From assembly GCF_036182465.1 (NCBI RefSeq), contig NZ_CP108081.1, positions 6,386,001 through 6,450,000 of the forward strand: a DNA stretch of 64,000 nt, written 5' to 3'. The stretch comes from Streptomyces sp. NBC_00258. GTDB taxonomy: Bacteria; Actinomycetota; Actinomycetes; Streptomycetales; Streptomycetaceae. A program made the translations under genes and the position numbers. Position 1 is the stretch's first letter; every line of letters starts with the position of its first letter. This document shows, piece after piece, positions 6,860 through 14,964 of this stretch. The notes beneath the pieces are model-generated. The model did no database searches, was not told where the DNA came from, and saw only the letters and a list, made by a program, of their open reading frames with translations.

Positions 6860-8293
6860 GTGAGCGAGACCGGTGGTGCGGTGGCCGGGGCGGCAAGAGT
6901 TCCGGAGGTGCGCGGGTTCGCGCGACGGCTTGGGGAGGACTCGTCCAAGGGACAGGGTTCGCCCAAGGAGGAGGGCAAGGCGCTGCGGGGCCGGGTCCCG
7001 CGCAGTGCGCACGCCTCCATCGACACGAACGGCGACCGCCCGGACGCGGTGACCGCGGTAGACGTGTCCAACCGCGGCCGGATCCCCGGGCTCACACCGA
7101 TACGGGTCGGCAGGATGGCGGCCACGCCCTTCGCCTTCCTGCGCGGTTCGGCCGGACTCATGGCCTACGACCTGGCGCGTACGCCGCTGACCGGTATCGG
7201 CGCCCAGATCTGCGGCGACGCGCACGCGGCGAACTTCGGTCTGTACGGGGACGCCCGCGGTGGCCTCGTCATAGACCTGAACGACTTCGACGAAACGGTC
7301 CACGGGCCGTGGGAGTGGGACCTGAAGCGGCTCGCGACCTCGCTGGTGCTCGCCGCCCGGGAAGCGGGGGCGGACGAGGACACCTGCCGCAAGGCGGCAT
7401 ACTTCGCGACCGGTTCGTACCGGCGCACGATGCGGCTGCTCGCCAAGCTCCCGGTCCTGGACGCGTGGAACGCCATCGCGGACGAGGAACTGGTCTCGCA
7501 CGCCGACGCCCACGACCTGCTCGGCACGCTGGAGCGGGTCTCGGAGAAGGCGCGGGGCAACACCAGTGGGCGGTTCGCGGCCAAGTCGACGGAGGTCGCG
7601 GAGGACGGCGGGCGCCGCTTCGTCGACGCCCCGCCGGTGCTGCGGCGCGTGCCGGACGAAGAGGCCGCCGGGGTCGCACGGTCGCTGGAGGAGTATCTGG
7701 CCACGCTCTCCGAGGACCGTCTCCCGCTCCTCGCGAGGTACGCGGTGCACGACGTGGCGTTCCGCGTGGTCGGCACGGGCAGCGTGGGCACGCGCTCGTA
7801 CGTGGTGCTGCTCCTCGACCATCGCGGTGAGGCCCTCGTCCTCCAGGTGAAGGAGGCCCGTACGTCCGTCCTGGTGCCGCATCTGGAGACGGTCGGCCTC
7901 GCGGTGCCCGAGGTGGCACACGAGGGCCGCCGGGTCGTCCTCGGCCAGAAGCGGATGCAGGTCGTCAGCGACATCCTCCTCGGCTGGACGTCGGTCGAGG
8001 GGCGCCCCTTCCAGGTGCGGCAGTTCCGCAACCGCAAGGGCAGCGTCGATCCCGCGGCGCTGGCCGCGGACCAGATAGACGACTACGCCCGGATGACCGG
8101 GGCCCTGCTGGCCCGGGCCCACGCGCACAGCGCCGATCCCCGGCTCATCGCGGGGTACTGCGGCAAGAGCGAGGAACTGGACGAGGCGGTCGCCACCTTC
8201 TCGGTGGCCTACGCGGACCGGACCGAGGCGGACCACGCGGAGCTGGTGGCGGCGGTGCGCGCGGGGCGGATCGTGGGGGAGCTGGGGGTTTGA
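6860..8293 (+). CDS. DUF2252 domain-containing protein
   Basis: 477 residues from GTG (6860), with GGGGGAGGCGG upstream. It belongs to the DUF2252 family, whose fold resembles aminoglycoside-phosphotransferase/kinase-like enzymes. Typical motifs: TPFAFLRGSAGLMAYD (~95-110), GDAHAANFG (~119-127), DLNDFDE followed by GPWEWDLKRLATS (~140-160), and a C-terminal RQFRNRKG block. The HxxN and DFDE elements would correspond to catalytic and metal-binding residues in kinase-like folds. No substrate is known. It stands alone between a DnaA-box-containing leader and the J-domain gene. Length is normal for the family. Confidence 0.88.
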   Translation: MSETGGAVAGAARVPEVRGFARRLGEDSSKGQGSPKEEGKALRGRVPRSAHASIDTNGDRPDAVTAVDVSNRGRIPGLTPIRVGRMAATPFAFLRGSAGLMAYDLARTPLTGIGAQICGDAHAANFGLYGDARGGLVIDLNDFDETVHGPWEWDLKRLATSLVLAAREAGADEDTCRKAAYFATGSYRRTMRLLAKLPVLDAWNAIADEELVSHADAHDLLGTLERVSEKARGNTSGRFAAKSTEVAEDGGRRFVDAPPVLRRVPDEEAAGVARSLEEYLATLSEDRLPLLARYAVHDVAFRVVGTGSVGTRSYVVLLLDHRGEALVLQVKEARTSVLVPHLETVGLAVPEVAHEGRRVVLGQKRMQVVSDILLGWTSVEGRPFQVRQFRNRKGSVDPAALAADQIDDYARMTGALLARAHAHSADPRLIAGYCGKSEELDEAVATFSVAYADRTEADHAELVAAVRAGRIVGELGV

Positions 8294-8372
8294 CGGGGCG
8301 GTGAAAGCCCGGGGAAGGCGTCCGGGAAAGGCCCCTGGCCAGGCGGTTCGAATGGGTGGCTGAGCCGTGGCC

Positions 8373-8378
8373 TAGGCT
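8373..8378 (+). promoter_or_regulatory. Candidate -10 element for a leaderless J-domain mRNA
   Basis: TAGGCT (TANNNT) lies exactly six bases before the GTG start at 8385, so transcription would begin at or next to the start codon. There is no ribosome-binding site. No good -35 is visible. Confidence 0.4.
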
Positions 8379-8384
8379 GGGCGG

Positions 8385-9551
8385 GTGACGACCCCGGAAG
8401 CTGATCAGCCCCCGCCCGAGCCCCTCGCGGAACCGGGCTCCGGTGAGCCGCGCGCCGAGAAGGCGCCGTCTGCCGAGTCGGACACCGGGAGGCCCGGCGA
8501 GCCGTCCACCGAGGCATCCGTAGAGGCATCCGCAGAGTCGGGCGCCGAGTCGTTGGTCGAGACATCCGCCGAGGCGGGTGCCGACGCGCCGTTGCCGGAC
8601 GCGGCCGAAGGCGATGCGACCGGAGGCGACGAATCCGCGGACGGTTCCACGGCGGGTGACCGGCCGGCGGACGACCCAGCGGCGGGTGGCTCGACGGCGG
8701 ACGACCCGGCGGTGGGCGACTCGTCCGTGGGTGACTCGTCCGAGGGTGACGCCGGAGGTGAAGGCCAGGAGCGGCCCGAGGCGCGGCTGGAGCGGGCCGT
8801 GCGGGCGGCCGAGCAGGCGTTGATCGAGTTCGAGATCGCGGTGGAGACGTTCCGGGTCGAGGTGGAGAACTTCTCCCGGCTGCACCACCAGAAGCTCGGG
8901 CCGATGTACTCGCGGCTCGACGAACTGGACGCGCAGATCGCCGAGGCACGGGCCGCGAGCACCGGCGACCCGGAGGACGTGCGCAAGGCGCAGGAGGCAC
9001 GGGCCCGTGTCATGCCGATGCCGGGGATCGAGGAACTGTTCCACGACTGGCTCGACTCGGACGGGCTGTCCCCGGAGGCCTCGGCCATGCTGACCGAGCA
9101 GCCGGTGCGGCCGCCGCAGCGGGTCCGGCCGAGTGACGAGGCCCGCAAGCTCTACCGGGAGCTGGTCCGCAAGGCGCACCCCGACCTGGCGCAGGACGAC
9201 ACGGAGCGCGCGCGGCGCGACGAGTTCATCTCCCGGGTCAACGCGGCGTACGGCCGTGGGGACGAGCCCCTGCTCCGGGAGCTGTCCGAGGAGTGGGCCG
9301 CCGGTCCCGTGTCCGAGGAGTGGCGCCCGACTCGCAGCGAGGAGCTCTACGCCCGTCTCGAATGGCTCGCCCAGCGCAAGGAACTGCTCGCCCTCGTCGC
9401 CCGCGACCTGGAGGAGAGCGCGATCGGCGCGATGCTCAAGATCGCTCCGGACGACCCCGACCGGCTGCTGGAGGAGATCGCCGAGCAGCTGCTGGCGCAG
9501 GTGAGCGAGCGGGAGGCCGAGCTGGCGGGCCTGCTCGGCAGCGGGGCCTGA
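8385..9551 (+). CDS. J-domain (DnaJ-like) protein with acidic N-terminal extension
   Basis: 388 residues. Residues 1-125 are a low-complexity, strongly acidic stretch of Glu, Asp, Ser and Gly, including short degenerate repeats (ADDPA, VGDSS). A coiled-coil-like segment follows (~130-205). The J domain lies at ~245-300 with ARKLYRELVRKAHPDLAQDD, containing the diagnostic HPD, and the C-terminus is helical and acidic. J proteins stimulate Hsp70 (DnaK) ATPase; this one lacks the Gly/Phe and zinc-finger regions of classic DnaJ, so it is a specialised co-chaperone or merely J-like. The GTG start has a -10-like box six bases upstream and no RBS. Confidence 0.82.
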   Translation: MTTPEADQPPPEPLAEPGSGEPRAEKAPSAESDTGRPGEPSTEASVEASAESGAESLVETSAEAGADAPLPDAAEGDATGGDESADGSTAGDRPADDPAAGGSTADDPAVGDSSVGDSSEGDAGGEGQERPEARLERAVRAAEQALIEFEIAVETFRVEVENFSRLHHQKLGPMYSRLDELDAQIAEARAASTGDPEDVRKAQEARARVMPMPGIEELFHDWLDSDGLSPEASAMLTEQPVRPPQRVRPSDEARKLYRELVRKAHPDLAQDDTERARRDEFISRVNAAYGRGDEPLLRELSEEWAAGPVSEEWRPTRSEELYARLEWLAQRKELLALVARDLEESAIGAMLKIAPDDPDRLLEEIAEQLLAQVSEREAELAGLLGSGA

Positions 9552-9579
9552 GGGCAGGCTTCCGGGTTGGCGGCCGGTC

Positions 9580-9720
9580 TTGCGATGTGCGGGCCCACCC
9601 GGAGATGTGCGGCACCCGTCCCGGGACGTACGGCCCCCGCCCCGGGATGCGCGGTCGGCCTCGGGGTTGAGTGGCGCGCCTCGGAGTCGAGTGGCGCGCC
9701 TTGAGGTGAGTCGTCGGCCC
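9580..9720. repeat. Degenerate ~20-22 bp minisatellite
   Basis: About seven imperfect head-to-tail units between the J-domain and rhodanese genes, each containing a CGG/GAG-GTGCGG-like core and ending in CC. The clearest pair is TCGG(G/A)GTTGAGTGGCGCGCC-like: GAGTGGCGCGCC recurs at 9669-9680 and 9689-9700, 20 bp apart. Unit length is not a multiple of three, so it is not a coding repeat. Confidence 0.6.
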
Positions 9721-9779
9721 TGTGACCTGTGGCATTCGTCCGCGTACACCGGGTCGAGCTGTGGTCTGGCCCGGTCGGG

Positions 9780-9785
9780 TAGCGT
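9780..9785 (+). promoter_or_regulatory. Candidate -10 element for a leaderless rhodanese mRNA
   Basis: TAGCGT ends six bases before ATG 9792. There is no ribosome-binding site, which fits a leaderless transcript. Confidence 0.4.
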
Positions 9786-9791
9786 CGGGGC

Positions 9792-10139
9792 ATGAGTTTC
9801 GGAGCTGGTGTGCCCACGGTCGAGGTCTCGGATCTCGCGGACGGTGACTTCCTGCTGGACGTCCGGGAGGACGACGAGTGGCAGGCGGGTCACGCCGAAG
9901 GGGCGCTGCACATTCCCATCAGTGACTTCGTCGCACGTTACGGCGAGCTGACCGAGGCGGCGCCTCAGGACGGCAAGGTCCATGTGATCTGCCGCTCAGG
10001 GGGCCGTTCGGCACAGGTCGCGATGTACCTGGTCCAGCAGGGCATCGACGCGGTGAACGTCGACGGCGGCATGCAGGTCTGGGCGGCCGCGGGCCGTCCT
10101 GTGGTGAACGCGGAGGGGCAGTCGGGGTTCGTTCTCTAG
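9792..10139 (+). CDS. Single-domain rhodanese (sulfurtransferase)
   Basis: 115 residues forming one rhodanese domain. The family features are present: LLDVREDDEWQAGHAEGALHIP near residues 20-40, the active-site loop CRSGGRSAQVA with the catalytic persulfide Cys at ~67, and the C-terminal NVDGGMQVWAAAGRP. Such proteins move sulfane sulfur, for instance from thiosulfate to a thiol acceptor in the cytosol. It is monocistronic with two hairpins downstream. The substrate cannot be told from sequence. Confidence 0.92.
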   Translation: MSFGAGVPTVEVSDLADGDFLLDVREDDEWQAGHAEGALHIPISDFVARYGELTEAAPQDGKVHVICRSGGRSAQVAMYLVQQGIDAVNVDGGMQVWAAAGRPVVNAEGQSGFVL

Positions 10140-10147
10140 CCGACCCG

Positions 10148-10242
10148 GGGCGGCCGGGTTCCTGGCCGCCCGCCTGTCTCAAGGCCGCCCGCTTGTCTCA
10201 GTGCCCCTCGCTCATCCCAGAAACCTCGGGTTCGTCCCGAGG
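10148..10242. terminator. Two hairpins between convergent rhodanese and acyl-CoA dehydrogenase genes
   Basis: The first hairpin pairs GGGCGGCC (10148-10155) with GGCCGCCC (10164-10171). The second pairs CCTCGGG (10224-10230) with CCCGAGG (10236-10242) around TTCGT. They can end transcription from both converging genes. Confidence 0.6.
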
Positions 10243-10248
10243 CCGCGC

Positions 10249-11385
10249 TCACCCCAGGGGATGCGCCGCCAGCAGATCGCCCAGTGCCTCCTCGTGTGCT
10301 GCCGCCGGGCCGAGTGAGAGTTCCAGGTGCTTGGCCCAGGCGTGGTACCGGTGCAGGGGATAGTCGGTGTCCGCGCCGATGCCGCCGTGCAGATGCTGCG
10401 CGGTCTGCACGACACGGCGTACGCCCTCGGAGGCCCAGGTCTTGGCGACGGCGATGTCGCCTGACGCGGGCAGGGCCCCGCCCGCGCCCGAGCTGATCCG
10501 CCAGGCGGCCTGCCAGAGGGTGGCCTCCATCGCGCGCAGGTCGATGTAGCGGTCGGCGGCCTGCACGGCCACGGCCTGGAACGTGGCGACCGGGAACCCG
10601 AACTGCTCCCGCTTGCTGGTGTATTCGCTCGTCATCCCGAGCACTCCTTCACCGAGCCCGAGCGCCAGCGCGCACGTCCCGGTGGCGAGCAGGGCACGCA
10701 GCGACTCCCAGGCTCCGTCGGCGTCGATGACGTCACGGGCGGGAACGCGTACGGAATCCAGCCGGAGTTCGCCGAGCCGCTCACCTGTTGTCGAGAACTG
10801 CTCGGCGAGCAGCGCGCCTTCGTGGACGCGGGGGACAAGGGCGAACACGGAGCGGCCGGATTCGGTGCTCAGCGCGGGCACGAGGACGAAGTCGGCGTTC
10901 TGTGCCCAGGGGACGGCCGTCTGTACCCCGTCCAGCACCCACAGGTCGCCCTCCGGACGTGCGGTCACGGCGAGTTCGGCGCCGTCATGGCCGGTACGTC
11001 CGTTCGCGGCGACCGTCAGGACCAGCTCACCCCGGCCGGCCCGGGCGAGCACGTCCGCCTTCAGCTCCTCGCCGCCGTACGTCTGCACGGTCACCGCGGC
11101 CGCGGTGCTCTCCAGCAACGGCACCCGCGCGAGCACCTTCGCGGACTCGCGCAGCACCAGGCAGAGCGCGATGGCGTCCAGGCCCGCGCCGCCGTGGCGG
11201 GCGTCGAGCAGCAGGCTCAGCAGGTCCGCGTCGGCGAGTTTCGCCCACAGTGCGCGGTCGAAGTCGTCGGCGACGGCGCCGGCGGTGAGCGCGGGACTCG
11301 GCACACCGTCCGGCGCGACCCCCGCGAACACGGCCCTCGCCGCTTCCACGGCCGCCTGCTGCTCCTCGGTGAAGGTGAAGTCCAC
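10249..11385 (-). CDS. Acyl-CoA dehydrogenase
   Basis: 378 residues with the acyl-CoA dehydrogenase three-domain order: N-terminal helical (starting MDFTFTEEQQAAVEAARAVF), middle beta (~120-220) and C-terminal helical (~225-378). The C-terminal motif HLHGGIGADTDYPLHRYH is typical. It uses FAD to make 2,3-enoyl-CoA and passes electrons to ETF. The usual catalytic Glu position is not obvious, as in many divergent paralogues, so substrate class is open. It is transcribed away from a 310-bp region holding a TetR-type 16-bp palindrome shared with paaN, the 3-hydroxyacyl-CoA dehydrogenase and bkd genes. Confidence 0.88.
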   Translation of the reverse strand: MDFTFTEEQQAAVEAARAVFAGVAPDGVPSPALTAGAVADDFDRALWAKLADADLLSLLLDARHGGAGLDAIALCLVLRESAKVLARVPLLESTAAAVTVQTYGGEELKADVLARAGRGELVLTVAANGRTGHDGAELAVTARPEGDLWVLDGVQTAVPWAQNADFVLVPALSTESGRSVFALVPRVHEGALLAEQFSTTGERLGELRLDSVRVPARDVIDADGAWESLRALLATGTCALALGLGEGVLGMTSEYTSKREQFGFPVATFQAVAVQAADRYIDLRAMEATLWQAAWRISSGAGGALPASGDIAVAKTWASEGVRRVVQTAQHLHGGIGADTDYPLHRYHAWAKHLELSLGPAAAHEEALGDLLAAHPLG

Positions 11386-11508
11386 GACCTTGTCCTTCCG
11401 GCGGATCCGTTGATCTGGCGGAGCGTCAAGATAGAACAGGTTCTACAAGAAGGGAACGGTGCGGGTGGGTCGGTCCCGGGGAGCACCGGAGGGCTGCCGA
11501 CCGGCGGG

Positions 11509-11524
11509 CCGACCGATCGGTCGG
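11509..11524. promoter_or_regulatory. TetR-type operator, copy 1 (perfect 16-bp palindrome)
   Basis: CCGACCGATCGGTCGG is perfectly self-complementary. It differs by one base from the site at 16736 and by three from that at 19585. It lies about 125 bp upstream of the acyl-CoA dehydrogenase start. The likely ligand is the TetR protein encoded at 18316-18906. Confidence 0.7.
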
Positions 11525-11569
11525 TGTGTTCGATTCGGGGAGGAGCGAGGGTCGTAAGGTGTCAACCGC

Positions 11570-11578
11570 TGTGGATAA
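11570..11578 (-). promoter_or_regulatory. DnaA-box-like nonamer
   Basis: TTATCCACA on the minus strand, the classic high-affinity DnaA box, 45 bp from TetR operator copy 1. On the plus strand it overlaps a TAACCT that could be a -10 element. Confidence 0.45.
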
Positions 11579-11695
11579 CCTCGTGGCCTCTGTGTCCCAT
11601 GGGACTGTGCTGGGCGGGCGGGCCTGAGTACCGTGCCGGTGCGACTGTCGCGGGACCGGCGACGGGAATCGGACAGACTTCGGGAACGGGGCGGA

Positions 11696-12607
11696 ATGGA
11701 CGCGTACGACAAGGGCTCGAACGCCCGGCCCGTGCCGGGCGAGCCCGCGGCCGCCGTCCCCGACAGCCTTCCACCGGAGGGTCACGAGACCACGTCCTCC
11801 AGCGAGGCTCCCGCCCGGATCCCCCGGCAGAGCGGCGAGCAGCAGTACGACGACCAGCAATACGGCCACGAGTACGGCGAGCAGTACGGCGACACGGTCC
11901 TCGCCGGTCCCCCGCTCCCCCCTCCCACCGGCATCGCCGCTCTCTCCCTCCCGTACCAGATCGCCGCGGCGCTCGCGCTCGCCGTCGTCGCGGTCGCCGC
12001 CTGTGTGCACGTCGGCATGGTCTTCCTGCATGTCGCGCCGTCGAACACGGTCACCAAGCAGCACGGGCAGGCGATCGACGAGTGGATCTACCCCGAGTTC
12101 GAGCAGAACTGGAAGCTCTTCGCGCCGAACCCGCTGCAGCAGAACATCGCGGTCCAGGTCCGTGCCGACGTGCGGGCCGCGGACGGTGACATCAAGACGA
12201 CCCGCTGGTACGACCTCTCCGCGCTGGACGGTGCCGCCATCGACGGCAATCTGCTGCCCAGCCACACCCAGCAGAACGAGCTGCGCCGGGCCTGGGACTT
12301 CTTCGTGGCCACGCACGACAACGCGAACCGTCCGAACGGCCTGCGCGGCGCCCTCTCCGAGAAGTATCTGCGCCGCATCGTGGTCCTGCGCCTCGACCGC
12401 GAGGAGGCCGGTGGCCGGGGCGCGGTCGTGCAACAGGTCCAGGTCCGCTCCCGTACGACCAATGTGCCGCCGCCGAAGTGGAGCCAGGAGCAGGTGTCCG
12501 ACAAGCCCATCGTCCGCGTGCTGCCCTGGTGGCCGGTCTCGGAGGCCGACCGGGCGGCCGGGACGCGGCCCGCTGAGTCCACGGGGACGGAGGCGAGCGC
12601 CCGATGA
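11696..12607 (+). CDS. DUF5819 family membrane protein
   Basis: 303 residues from ATG 11696 (MDAYDKGSN), with ACGGGGCGG upstream; an in-frame start 63 bases earlier has no better signal. Residues 1-75 are a disordered acidic, Gln/Tyr-rich cytosolic tail (repeated QYDDQQYGHEYGEQYGD). A single membrane helix (~82-106) follows, then a soluble domain with the conserved EFEQNWKLFAPNPLQQN motif typical of DUF5819. Function is unknown. The gene overlaps the next, an HTTM protein, by four bases (ATGA), and the same pairing is common in streptomycetes, so the two probably act together at the membrane. Confidence 0.82.
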   Translation: MDAYDKGSNARPVPGEPAAAVPDSLPPEGHETTSSSEAPARIPRQSGEQQYDDQQYGHEYGEQYGDTVLAGPPLPPPTGIAALSLPYQIAAALALAVVAVAACVHVGMVFLHVAPSNTVTKQHGQAIDEWIYPEFEQNWKLFAPNPLQQNIAVQVRADVRAADGDIKTTRWYDLSALDGAAIDGNLLPSHTQQNELRRAWDFFVATHDNANRPNGLRGALSEKYLRRIVVLRLDREEAGGRGAVVQQVQVRSRTTNVPPPKWSQEQVSDKPIVRVLPWWPVSEADRAAGTRPAESTGTEASAR

Positions 12608-14103
12608 GCGACCTCGGCCACGACCCGACGGGCGACCAGGACCCCCGGCCCGCCCCGAAGGGCGACCACGATCCCGAGCCCACCCCGCCGGGCGACCATG
12701 ATCGCGGCCCCGCTCCGACCGGCGCCACGGCCGGCGCTTCGACCGTCGCCCCGACGAGCACCCCCGACCGCGACCGGGCGAGCAGCCCCGACCGTGAACG
12801 GACGCGTGCCCTCGGCCGTGAGCGGCTTGCCGGCCGGATAAGCCGGTTCGACCGGAAGCACCGCGTCGACCGGACGCTCGCGCACGCCATCACGCGCGTC
12901 ACCGGCGAGGCGCTCGGCCCGTACCAGAGCGCCGTGATCCGCATAGGTTTCGCCGGGACCTGGCTGCTGTTCCTGCTGCGGGAGTTCCCGCACCGCGAGG
13001 AGATGTACGGGCCCGACGGCCCCTGGAGCTGGGATCTCGCCCAGCAGCTCATCGCGAGCAACCACGCCTTCACGGCCCTGATGTGGGCCGACGGCCAGGT
13101 CTGGTTCGGGATCGTCTACGCGTTCGCCGTACTGTCCAGCCTTCTGCTGATGCTCGGCTGGCGCACCCGGACCATGTCCGTGCTCTTCATGGTCGGCGTG
13201 CTCTCCCTGCAGAACCGCAGCATCTTCATGGGGGACGGCGGCGACAACGTCATCCACCTCATGGCGATCTACCTGGTGCTCACGCGCTGCGGCCGGGTCT
13301 GGTCGCTGGACGAGCGGCGGGAGCGCCGAGCCCGGGACGCACGCGCGCGTGGAGAGTGGGTCGGCCCGGACAGGGCCGGTCCCGCCCTCTGGACGGTGCT
13401 CGGCCTCGTCCTGGCCGCGGCCACGCTCGCGGGGAAGATCGACGGCGGGTTCTTCGGCGGCTGGCGGACGGTCTACTGGGGGCTGTGGGCCGTACAGGGC
13501 CTGTGGTGGCTGGCCGGCCGGTACGGCCGGAGCGTCCAGCCCCGCATCCTCCTCGACGTGGTCGCCAACCTCGTCCACAACGCCGCTCTCTTCGTGATCA
13601 TGGCCGAGGCGTGTCTGATCTACGCGACCGCCGGCTGGTACAAGATCCAGGGTTCGCGCTGGCAGGACGGCACCGCCGTCTACTACCCCCTCCACCTGGA
13701 CTACTTCTCCCCCTGGCCGGCCCTCTCCGACCTGCTGTCCGCGAGCGGCGCGCTGATGTTGCTGGTGACGTACGGGACGGTGATCGTGCAGGTCGCCTTC
13801 CCCTTCACGCTGTTCAACCGGCGGGTGAAGAACATCCTGCTGGCCGCCATGATCACCGAGCACGCCGTGATCGCCGTCGTGCTGGGCCTGCCGTTCTTCT
13901 CGCTCGCGATGATCGCCGCCGACGCCGTGTTCCTGCCGACGTCCTTCCTGCGCCGCGTGGGCGGATGGGCGGCACGCGCGCGTGGAGGGCTGCTTTCGCG
14001 TCTGGGCCGTACGCGTACGCTCCCGGGACCCCGCAAGGAACCCCCGCGCAGCCCGGAGACGGCCGAGGAGGCCGAGCACCCGCACGTAGGCTTCACCGCG
14101 TGA
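12604..14103 (+). CDS. HTTM (VKGC-like) integral membrane protein
   Basis: 499 residues. The first ~85 are disordered, with repeated DHD and DRD blocks. The rest is a polytopic domain of the HTTM type, the transmembrane fold shared with vitamin K-dependent gamma-carboxylase. Conserved-looking segments include YGPDGPWSWDL (~135-145), the helix ending with QNRSIFMGDGGDNV (~202-216), and ATAGWYKIQGSRWQDGTAVYY (split by family gaps, ~340-360). The soluble carboxylase/epoxidase extension of VKGC is missing, so catalysis cannot be assumed. It overlaps DUF5819 upstream (ATGA) and the SpoU methyltransferase downstream (GTGA). Confidence 0.85.
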   Translation: MSDLGHDPTGDQDPRPAPKGDHDPEPTPPGDHDRGPAPTGATAGASTVAPTSTPDRDRASSPDRERTRALGRERLAGRISRFDRKHRVDRTLAHAITRVTGEALGPYQSAVIRIGFAGTWLLFLLREFPHREEMYGPDGPWSWDLAQQLIASNHAFTALMWADGQVWFGIVYAFAVLSSLLLMLGWRTRTMSVLFMVGVLSLQNRSIFMGDGGDNVIHLMAIYLVLTRCGRVWSLDERRERRARDARARGEWVGPDRAGPALWTVLGLVLAAATLAGKIDGGFFGGWRTVYWGLWAVQGLWWLAGRYGRSVQPRILLDVVANLVHNAALFVIMAEACLIYATAGWYKIQGSRWQDGTAVYYPLHLDYFSPWPALSDLLSASGALMLLVTYGTVIVQVAFPFTLFNRRVKNILLAAMITEHAVIAVVLGLPFFSLAMIAADAVFLPTSFLRRVGGWAARARGGLLSRLGRTRTLPGPRKEPPRSPETAEEAEHPHVGFTA

Positions 14104-14876
14104 CGGACGAACCCCGCGACCTCGATCCCGTCGACCCACGCGACCCCGACCCCGTGAGCGCCTGGCGTCGGCTCGTCGGAACCTCCGTGCTGCTCGACGG
14201 CTTCCACGCCCTCAAGCACGCCGTGCGCTTCCGGGCCGAGATCCCGGTGGCGGTCACCACCGACCGGCGGGCCGCGCTCGCCCTCGCCGACGACCTGGCC
14301 CCGGACGTACGGGCCACGCTGGACGCCCTCCTGGCGGAGGTCCCGCGGGCCGCGTACGAAGCACTCGTCCCGCGCCCGCATCCCACCGCCGTGGCCGCCC
14401 TGGCGGTACGTCCCGAGCGCGCCGCCAACCTGCGCGCGCTGGCCCGCACCCCCCGCACCGCGCCCGTGGTCGTCCTCGACCAGCCGCGCAACCTCGGCAA
14501 CGCGGGTGCCGTGATCCGGCTCGCGGCCGGTTTCGGCGCGACGGGGGTCGTCACGACCGGCACGCTCGATCCGTGGCATCCCACGGTCGTGCGCGCCGGG
14601 GCGGGCCTGCACTTCGCCACGGCCGTCGAGCGACTGACCGTGGACGAGCTGCCCGCCGGGCCGGTGTTCGCCCTCGACCCGGAGGGCGATGACATCCGGG
14701 CGCTGAAGCTCCCGGACGACGCGCTCCTCGCCTTCGGCTCCGAGCGCAGCGGGTTGTCCGGCGAACTGCGCGCCCGCACGGACCACTTGGTCTCGCTGCC
14801 GATGCGGCCCCAGGTCTCCAGCTACAACCTCGCCACCAGTGTGGCGATGACCTTGTTCCACTGGAGTGCCCCGTAG
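14100..14876 (+). CDS. SpoU/TrmH-family RNA 2'-O-methyltransferase
   Basis: 258 residues from GTG 14100, which overlaps the HTTM stop. The C-terminal SPOUT domain (~120-258) shows the three SpoU motifs: LDQPRNLGNAGAVIRLA with the catalytic Arg (motif 1), LLAFGSERSGLS (motif 2) and LPMRPQVSSYNLATSVAM (motif 3), which form the knotted SAM site. The N-terminal ~110 residues would bind RNA. Family members methylate ribose 2'-OH of tRNA or rRNA; the exact target is not evident. Its coupling to two membrane proteins looks like chance operon sharing. Confidence 0.9.
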   Translation: MTDEPRDLDPVDPRDPDPVSAWRRLVGTSVLLDGFHALKHAVRFRAEIPVAVTTDRRAALALADDLAPDVRATLDALLAEVPRAAYEALVPRPHPTAVAALAVRPERAANLRALARTPRTAPVVVLDQPRNLGNAGAVIRLAAGFGATGVVTTGTLDPWHPTVVRAGAGLHFATAVERLTVDELPAGPVFALDPEGDDIRALKLPDDALLAFGSERSGLSGELRARTDHLVSLPMRPQVSSYNLATSVAMTLFHWSAP

Positions 14877-14944
14877 GCGTGTCTCTGCGGGTCCGCTGTG
14901 GCTGGTCGCGCCCACGCGGCGGAGCCGCATATGTGCACAGCCCC

Positions 14945-14961
14945 GCGCCCCTTTGGGGCGC
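14945..14961. terminator. Short bidirectional hairpin between SpoU gene and paaN
   Basis: GCGCCCC (14945-14951) pairs with GGGGCGC (14955-14961) around TTT. It lies at the 3' end of a GGCTGGTCGCGC...CCCCGCGCCCCT sequence that recurs elsewhere in the window. It lies between converging genes. Confidence 0.55.
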
Positions 14962-14964
14962 CCT

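Larger units (their letters stand above)
11386..11695. other. Divergent regulatory region between acyl-CoA dehydrogenase and DUF5819 genes
   Basis: No gene is supported here. It holds the perfect 16-bp palindrome at 11509-11524 and a DnaA-box-like nonamer at 11570-11578. TAACCT at 11576-11581 could serve as a -10 for the rightward operon. Confidence 0.6.

Noticed and set aside
12088..14139. 683-codon minus-strand frame opposite the HTTM gene
   Set aside because: Mirror frame of a clear membrane protein; it lacks domain motifs and starts inside the next gene.
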